NCBI RefSeq assembly: GCF_029871235.1
Contig: NZ_SSOM01000081.1
Location: 1-64,000 of the forward strand
Origin: Pseudomonas sp. BN411
GTDB taxonomy: Bacteria > Pseudomonadota > Gammaproteobacteria > Pseudomonadales > Pseudomonadaceae
Length of the DNA: 64,000 nucleotides
Reading direction: 5' to 3'
Shown here piece by piece: positions 56,562-64,000 of this stretch (its first letter is position 1; every line of letters starts with the position of its first letter). The translations under genes and the position numbers were made by a program. The notes below the pieces were generated by a model. The model did not search any database and was not told where the DNA came from. It saw only the letters and a program-made list of their open reading frames with translations.

Positions 56562-57443
56562 ATGGTAATCAGGGTTGTCGAAGCACAAGAAGTAGACCAG
56601 CAGCGGATAGCCATTCCCGGTTGGGAGCAGCAGTACACGCAGATGTCTGCCGGGCGATTCGCGGGGCGAATCCTGCATGCCGAGGTCGAGGGGATCGAGC
56701 TCTATGAAGAGCAGATGAACCTTCGTGTGGAGCAGGAATTCCATGCTCCCCCCGGCGCCCTGGTCTTCAGCTTCGACATGTCGGAAAACACGCTCTATCT
56801 GCTCGATGGCGAGACCCGCAATGCCTGGGTCACGCCGGAGAACTACCGCGAGGTGGCGGTGGTGATCAAGCAGGCGGGGCAGTGGGGTCAACCGCTCGAT
56901 GGGTTCAATGACCTCGTGCTGACGCCGCTTCGATCCGACAACTGCAGGTCGGTCGCGGCCTCGCTCAGCAACATGCTCACGGGCGCGTCCGGCGGCCAGC
57001 ACCAAATGGATGCTCCCGGCGTCGCGCAAACCATCGTGTCCGACTGCTTCTCCCTGCTCTGCGAGGCTCCGTTGGGCGACGGGCATCGCTCGCGCTCCAT
57101 GGTCCAGGCCAAACGGGTCGTGCAGCGGGTCAAGGAAGTGGTGAACGATTGCCCCGAAGAGAACTTCGGGATGACCGAGTTGGCCGCGAAAGCGGGCGTC
57201 TCGACGCGCAGCCTGCAGCAATCCTTCCTGCGTTATGCCGGCATCCCGCCCATCGTGTGGCTCAGAAACCGTCGCCTGAATGCGGCTCGCCGCGACTTGC
57301 TGGGCGCCGCCGAGTCGGGCATGACGGTGGCCGAAGTGGCTATGAAGTGGTCGTTCTGGCACCTGGGCCGCTTCTCCCAGTCCTACCACGCGCTCTTCGG
57401 CGAATACCCCAAGACCACCGTCAAGCAGGGCGGCCGGGCCTGA
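56562..57443 (+). CDS. AraC-family transcriptional regulator
   Basis: A 293-residue regulator. The N-terminal half is a cupin-like sensing part. The C-terminal 100 residues form the double helix-turn-helix, with LAAKAGVSTRSLQQSFLRYA and the second helix VAMKWSFWHLGRFSQSYHALFGEYP. Similar proteins control alcohol, amine or ethanolamine genes. It lies 105 bases after the thiol dioxygenase gene and converges on the polyamine operon; either may be a target, and a QhpR-like role is possible but unproven. Confidence 0.87.
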   Translation: MVIRVVEAQEVDQQRIAIPGWEQQYTQMSAGRFAGRILHAEVEGIELYEEQMNLRVEQEFHAPPGALVFSFDMSENTLYLLDGETRNAWVTPENYREVAVVIKQAGQWGQPLDGFNDLVLTPLRSDNCRSVAASLSNMLTGASGGQHQMDAPGVAQTIVSDCFSLLCEAPLGDGHRSRSMVQAKRVVQRVKEVVNDCPEENFGMTELAAKAGVSTRSLQQSFLRYAGIPPIVWLRNRRLNAARRDLLGAAESGMTVAEVAMKWSFWHLGRFSQSYHALFGEYPKTTVKQGGRA

Positions 57444-57458
57444 TCGTTGGCATAGACC

Positions 57459-57539
57459 GTAGGATGGCGTGGAGCGAAGCGATACCCATCAATCGCGTTC
57501 GCCGCAGCATGGGTATCGCCCAGGCTCCACCCATCCTAC
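57459..57539. repeat. REP hairpin, family D
   Basis: GTAGGATGGCGTGGAGCGAA at the left is answered by GCTCCACCCATCCTAC at the right, with the inner pair GATACCCATC/CATGGGTATC. It lies between convergent genes. Confidence 0.8.
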
Positions 57540-57552
57540 AAGGGCCGATTTA

Positions 57553-58848
57553 TCAGCCCAGCAATTCCCGCACCCGATACCACGCCATGCCCAGAGCCAG
57601 CAGCGGGGAGCGCAGCAGTTTGCCGCCGGGGAAGGTGAGATGCGGTACCGCGCTGAACAGGTCCAGCCCCTTGCTTTGACCGCTATGGATGGCTTCTGCC
57701 AGCAGCTTGGCCGACCAGTGCGTCACGTTCAGTCCGTGACCGGAATAGCCCTGGGCAAAGAACACGTTCGGATGCGCCTTGAGCCGTCCTACCTGAGGGA
57801 AGCGATTGGCGGTGATTCCGATCATGCCGCCCCACTGGTAGTCGATCCGCACCTGCGCAAGCTGTGGGAATACCTTGAGCACCTTCGGCCGCATGTAGGC
57901 GCCGATGTCCTTCGGGTCCCGACCGGAGTAATGGCAGGCACCTCCAAAGAGCAGGCGCCGATCAGCCGTCAGGCGGTAGTAGTCCAACCCCACCTTCTGG
58001 TCGCACAGCGCCATGTTCTGCGGGATCAGCTGCGCTGCCAGTTCCTCGGACAACGGCTCGGTGGCGACCACGTAGCTGCCGGCGGGCAGCACCTTGCCGG
58101 TCAGCCTGGGTTCCAGCTCGTCCAGGTGCGCATTGCAGCCGAGCACCAGGTTGTCCGCCAGCACGCGTCCCTGTGCGCAGTGGACGATCGCAGTCTTGCC
58201 GTGCTCGATGCGCAGCACCGGGCTCTGCTCGAAGATCTGTGCGCCGAAGGCCTTGGCGGCGCGCGCTTCGCCCTTTACCAGGTCCAGCGGATGCAGATGG
58301 CCTGAGCCCATGTCGATCAGGCCGCCGGCGTAGCAGTCGCTTGCCACCACCTCACGCATCTGGCTGGCGCCCACAAGCCGGGTCTGATGCGGATAGCCCA
58401 GCGCATTCAGCTCCGCTTGCTCCTCGGCCATGGCGGCGAACTGGGCGGGAGTATTGGCCAGCTCGCAGAAGCCCCAGCGCAGGTCGCATTCGATGTTCAG
58501 GTCACGGATGCGCTCCGCCACCAGGGTCACCGAGTCGAGGCCCGCGCGTTCCAGGTAGCGGACTCCTTCCTCGCCCACGTACTTGGCGAAGCCACTCACG
58601 TCGTGGCCGATGCCGCGTATCAATTGGCCGCCGTTGCGTCCGCTTGCGCCCCAGCCGATGCGCCGGGCTTCCAGCAGCACGACGGAGTGGCCACGCTGGG
58701 CCAGCTCCAGTGCAGTGTTGACGCCTGTGAGCCCACCGCCGACGACGCAAACGTCCGCACGAACATCCCCCTTGAGCGAGGGATACAGCTGTTTGTCTCG
58801 GGCGGTTGCGGCGTAATAGGACGCGGCATGCTCCTCGGTGTGAGTCAT
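57553..58848 (-). CDS. Gamma-glutamyl-polyamine (putrescine) oxidase, PuuB/PauB-like
   Basis: A 431-residue DAO-family FAD oxidase. The dinucleotide motif is ADVCVVGGGLTGVNTALELA. RRIGWGASGRNGGQLIRGIG binds the flavin, and the C-terminal IDYQWGGMIGITANRFPQVG and YSGHGLNVTHWSAKLLAEAI match PuuB-type enzymes. The start is ATG 58848 (GAGAA 8 bases upstream) or ATG 58866, which overlaps the previous stop as ATGA. It oxidises the glutamylated amine to an aldehyde, following the synthetase encoded at the head of this operon. Confidence 0.88.
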   Translation of the reverse strand: MTHTEEHAASYYAATARDKQLYPSLKGDVRADVCVVGGGLTGVNTALELAQRGHSVVLLEARRIGWGASGRNGGQLIRGIGHDVSGFAKYVGEEGVRYLERAGLDSVTLVAERIRDLNIECDLRWGFCELANTPAQFAAMAEEQAELNALGYPHQTRLVGASQMREVVASDCYAGGLIDMGSGHLHPLDLVKGEARAAKAFGAQIFEQSPVLRIEHGKTAIVHCAQGRVLADNLVLGCNAHLDELEPRLTGKVLPAGSYVVATEPLSEELAAQLIPQNMALCDQKVGLDYYRLTADRRLLFGGACHYSGRDPKDIGAYMRPKVLKVFPQLAQVRIDYQWGGMIGITANRFPQVGRLKAHPNVFFAQGYSGHGLNVTHWSAKLLAEAIHSGQSKGLDLFSAVPHLTFPGGKLLRSPLLALGMAWYRVRELLG

Positions 58849-58862
58849 GGGTCGTTCTCGAT

Positions 58863-61347
<2,485 letters not shown>

Positions 61348-61498
61348 ACAAGCCTCGGAAGGTTCATGGTTTCGGAATGAGCGCGTGCCAGCAGCAGGTT
61401 GCTACCAGGCCGCGGGGATAGTTTCGTTCGCAGGGGCGAACCCGTTCTATCCACTTTCCGCACACATGACCGAGCCGTGTCATAGCGCTCCCTTTTTG

Positions 61499-61535
61499 CT
61501 GTGGGGGCGAATTCATTCGCTTGGGGCGACGCCGT
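61499..61535. repeat. Solo REP unit, family A (left half)
   Basis: GTGGGGGCGAATTCATTCGC followed by TTGGGGCGACGCCG; no right partner. The whole gap 61348-61708 (361 bases) otherwise holds AT-richer DNA with TTGTAAATT (61641-61649) and AAGTGTCAATTT (61662-61673), a possible promoter or operator area for the OmpA-like gene, and the upstream region of the polyamine operon. Confidence 0.75.
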
Positions 61536-61708
61536 TATGGTGCGGCTTTCTAACTGGGCAGACGATCGCGTCCCCATAACCTTGCAACCGCCAAGCGAAC
61601 GATCGGCGACAGCTTCGTAGTGGCCATATGACACATCTCGTTGTAAATTCCACGCGCTGGCAAGTGTCAATTTGCCATCGTCAATAAGTGGATCGGCAAG
61701 GAGCTATC

Positions 61709-63244
61709 ATGCAGGGATCGTTTCGCCTTACGGCGCTCAGTTGCGCCTTTCTAACGGCAGCAGGTTGCTCCAGCCAGCAAATGCAGGGCCTCAAAGACTC
61801 CGTCAACAGTGTTGGCAAGGACTACGGCATGGCTGTTCTTTGCACAGTCGGCGTCGTCGGTGGCGCAGCAGCGGGGTATGCACTCAATGGTAAGAACGGC
61901 GCCATAGCTGGTGGCGCGGTTGGCGGCGCACTCGGTTGCGCGCTTGGTTATGCCTGGCAGTCTCGACTCCAGGAGCTGGATCGCATCGCCAAGGAAGAAA
62001 ATCTGAAGATCACTACCGAGCAGTTGACTGTAGCTTCCAGCGCGGTTGTTACTGCCGTGCCGAAAGAAGCCGGTCTAGTTACCCAGATCGAAGACAGTGG
62101 CATGTTCGCCACTGGCTCTGACCAGCTTACGGAAAGCGGTCAGCGTGCAGTCGGCAAGCTGGCGCAAATGTACTCCAAGCCAGCGTCTACCGATCAGAAG
62201 GTCGCAGCCGAGCAGCGTCTGGAGCGTCGTCTGCTAGTGGTTGGCCACAGCGATGCTACCGGCAACGCTGAGTACAACCAGAAGCTGTCGGAGCGCCGCG
62301 CAAGAACCGTAGGCAAGGTACTGATGCAGGCCGGGATTCCTGCCACCGCGATCTTCTACCAGGGCGCAGGCTCTTCTCGCCCGATCGCCGACAACAGCGA
62401 TCCATTTGTACGTGGCCAGAACCGCCGTGTAGAAATCGTGGAGCTGGCAAACGAGCAGGCCTTGGTCATGCGAGCTCAGGCTGAAGAAGGCAATACCAAG
62501 TACCTGCACTACGGTACATCCACGACCGTCAAGCCACACGTGGCCGCCAGCCAGGCAGCTAAGGCATCTGCAACCACGAGTGCACCGGTAGCCACCGCGC
62601 AGCCTGCTCCTGTGACTACTGCTGCCAGCACCAGCGCTCCTGCTATGACGATTGCAAAGACCAAGCCCGCTGTCGATTTCGCTGGCAAGCCTGTTGACGC
62701 ATACAACTGGTCCATGGCCCAGAGCATCAAGCCCAAGAGCAGCGGCTTTGAGTTGATTGGCTCCGCTCACGCTAACGAAATGCCTATGGCCAGCTGCGAA
62801 GCCGATATGCCGCGGAATGCAGGCGAAGTCCTGAGCATGGCCGATGACAAACCTCTGCAGCGCCACGCTACCAAGGATTACCTGCCGGGCTACAACAACC
62901 GCGTTTGGGCCAACACCGTAAATGGGCACCTGGTCACGGTGTCGCCTGTTTCGATCCTGCGCGAGAACGCGCAAGTTGATCGCCAGCCAATTCTGCAGGT
63001 TGTGCAGAACTACGACCAAAACACCAAGAACAAGGCTCAGACGATCAAGGCGGTGGCTAACACCTACGAAGGAGAGAGTCAGGTGCTGTACCGGGTGTTC
63101 GCCACGGGTGACAAGGCATCCGTGTCCTGCATGGATCTCGTGTTCAGCAAGGGCAACGCGCAAGTTACCGAAGGTGCCCTGTTCTATGCCGCCGGATCGG
63201 AAGCCTACGTGGCGTCCTACATGCCAATTCCCGCCACCAAATAA
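61709..63244 (+). CDS. OmpA-family lipoprotein with unknown C-terminal domain
   Basis: A 511-residue protein. The signal peptide ends in a lipobox-like LTAAGC (Cys20, followed by Ser-Ser, suggesting outer-membrane sorting). A glycine zipper lies at about 50-80 (GGAVGGALGCALGYAW). The OmpA-like peptidoglycan-binding domain spans about 130-245, with the family motifs VGHSDATGNAEYNQKLSERR and GQNRRVEIVEL. An Ala/Thr/Pro linker follows (about 285-325), then a 180-residue domain I do not recognise, with two Cys and a YNNRVWANTVNGHLVTVSPV stretch. AAGGAG before ATG 61709 fixes the start. Codon use is less GC-rich than in neighbours. It is followed 21 bases later by a membrane protein gene. Confidence 0.8.
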   Translation: MQGSFRLTALSCAFLTAAGCSSQQMQGLKDSVNSVGKDYGMAVLCTVGVVGGAAAGYALNGKNGAIAGGAVGGALGCALGYAWQSRLQELDRIAKEENLKITTEQLTVASSAVVTAVPKEAGLVTQIEDSGMFATGSDQLTESGQRAVGKLAQMYSKPASTDQKVAAEQRLERRLLVVGHSDATGNAEYNQKLSERRARTVGKVLMQAGIPATAIFYQGAGSSRPIADNSDPFVRGQNRRVEIVELANEQALVMRAQAEEGNTKYLHYGTSTTVKPHVAASQAAKASATTSAPVATAQPAPVTTAASTSAPAMTIAKTKPAVDFAGKPVDAYNWSMAQSIKPKSSGFELIGSAHANEMPMASCEADMPRNAGEVLSMADDKPLQRHATKDYLPGYNNRVWANTVNGHLVTVSPVSILRENAQVDRQPILQVVQNYDQNTKNKAQTIKAVANTYEGESQVLYRVFATGDKASVSCMDLVFSKGNAQVTEGALFYAAGSEAYVASYMPIPATK

Positions 63245-63265
63245 AACAAGTCATGGAAGTCCTAA

Positions 63266-64000
63266 ATGGAAGACTTATCTTTTGCTGCACTCAAGTCGTT
63301 GATCCTCGCACACCAGATGCTGACCTCCGGCGTCATCTTGCTGCTCGCAAGCGCCGTGGTCGTATGGAAGTACTGGGAACAGGTTTCCTACTTCCTGATC
63401 CGCGTCTGGCATAGCTTCCCCCTGATCGGCACTGTTGCTCGCCTGTCGCGCAAACCGTCCTCGGTCGATAGCGATGGCTGGATCAATCACGAAGTTACTC
63501 TGGCCAACGTGTACAACCGCGAATTCAAGAAGTACATGAAGGGGCCGGAGGCCTATAACGCCTCCCTCGACTACCTGGCCAAGGCCGGAGAAGCTGGCCG
63601 CTCTCCGCGTCCGGCATGGGTTCTGTTCCTGGTAGTTGGTCTGGTTCTGATCGAGGCGATGGGGTTTGCCTATGTGCTCGCAGGCTGGATGAACATGGAT
63701 GCCTCTACCAATGACCGTCACCTCCTGACGGCGGGTACCGCCATCCTGCTGGCAGTGGCGTCTGCGATCTTTGCTGAGGCCGCCGGCCATACCGTGCACC
63801 ACAACACCCTGATTGCCCGTGCACGTCACTGGTGGCAGGGGGAGGAGCCGAGCAAGCGTTCCCGTACCCTGAAGGCTAACAGGGCAATCAACCTGGAAGA
63901 CTCCTTCTCGGACAGCAACAGCGCTGACTATGAGCAGTTGCTGGCTCGCTTGAGTGACGTCAATTCCAGCGTTTCCCGCAAATTCCTCTGGCTGATCGTT
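63266..64000 (+). CDS. Polytopic membrane protein of unknown family (3' end outside window)
   Basis: An open frame of 245 codons starts MEDLSFAALKSLILAHQMLT at 63266 (GGAAG upstream) and runs past the window end without a stop. Predicted helices lie at about 17-37, 108-131 and 140-163, and a further one begins at the edge (FLWLIV). Between the first and second helix lies a charged cytosolic or periplasmic part (EFKKYMKGPEAYNASLDYLA). After the third helix come His-rich AGHTVHHNT and a charged, Ser-rich stretch. No family is recognised. Close spacing to the OmpA-like lipoprotein gene suggests a common envelope complex. Base composition is like that of the upstream gene. Confidence 0.75.
   Translation, partial: MEDLSFAALKSLILAHQMLTSGVILLLASAVVVWKYWEQVSYFLIRVWHSFPLIGTVARLSRKPSSVDSDGWINHEVTLANVYNREFKKYMKGPEAYNASLDYLAKAGEAGRSPRPAWVLFLVVGLVLIEAMGFAYVLAGWMNMDASTNDRHLLTAGTAILLAVASAIFAEAAGHTVHHNTLIARARHWWQGEEPSKRSRTLKANRAINLEDSFSDSNSADYEQLLARLSDVNSSVSRKFLWLIV

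Overview
This window is a stretch of chromosome from a high-GC Pseudomonas, close in gene content to the P. aeruginosa group. The evidence is a pqqCDE run and a block whose gene order, as I remember it, matches PAO1 around PA1994-PA2016: glycolipid-binding protein, ppiC1, acetoacetyl-CoA ligase, dhcR, dhcAB, atoB, atoE, liuE-A, liuR. Further support comes from REP hairpins with GTAG/GTGG head tetranucleotides. No rRNA, tRNA or CRISPR array was seen.

Layout. 1-2.0 kb: 3' part of the PQQ cofactor operon (pqqC partial, pqqD, pqqE). 2.0-7.4 kb: a patchy, lower-GC accessory stretch with an AlgE/OprD-like porin, a Gly/His-rich exported protein, a long gene-poor gap, a YgiT-type zinc finger, a higBA toxin-antitoxin pair and the C-terminal scrap of a phage late-control D gene. 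7.4-30.5 kb: ordinary chromosome. This part carries a TPR protein, flavin reductase, P-type cation ATPase, chemotaxis receptor, GST, an ABC-2 exporter, an RND efflux pair, an MFS operon with its LysR neighbour, azoR, ybiT and small membrane or secreted proteins.

30.6-47.9 kb: a PilU-like ATPase, a DJ-1/PfpI protein, then acyl-CoA catabolism. Acetoacetyl-CoA ligase, a dhcR-controlled CoA-transferase, thiolase and a short-chain fatty-acid transporter handle acetoacetate and dehydrocarnitine. The liuRABCDE (gny) operon converts isovaleryl-CoA to acetoacetate and acetyl-CoA, so the two blocks feed each other. A perfect 16-bp palindrome upstream of liuR is the likely LiuR operator.

48.1-61.3 kb: a sigma-54 activator; a three-gene cassette resembling the maturation genes of quinohemoprotein amine dehydrogenase (ABC exporter QhpF, subtilisin-like QhpE, flavoprotein QhpG) without any structural subunit or radical-SAM gene nearby; a diguanylate cyclase; a thiol dioxygenase; an AraC regulator; and a gamma-glutamyl-polyamine operon (PuuA/PauA-like synthetase, PotF/SpuD-like binding protein, PuuB/PauB-like oxidase). 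61.7 kb to the end: a lower-GC pair, an OmpA-family lipoprotein with an unknown C-terminal domain followed by a polytopic membrane protein that runs off the window.

At least four families of REP-type hairpins fill the intergenic gaps, some of them inside operons. The most interesting signals are the qhpFEG-like cassette flanked by REPs and lacking its usual substrate genes, the unassigned OmpA/membrane pair at the right edge, and the phage-scrap/toxin-antitoxin junction near 6.9 kb.
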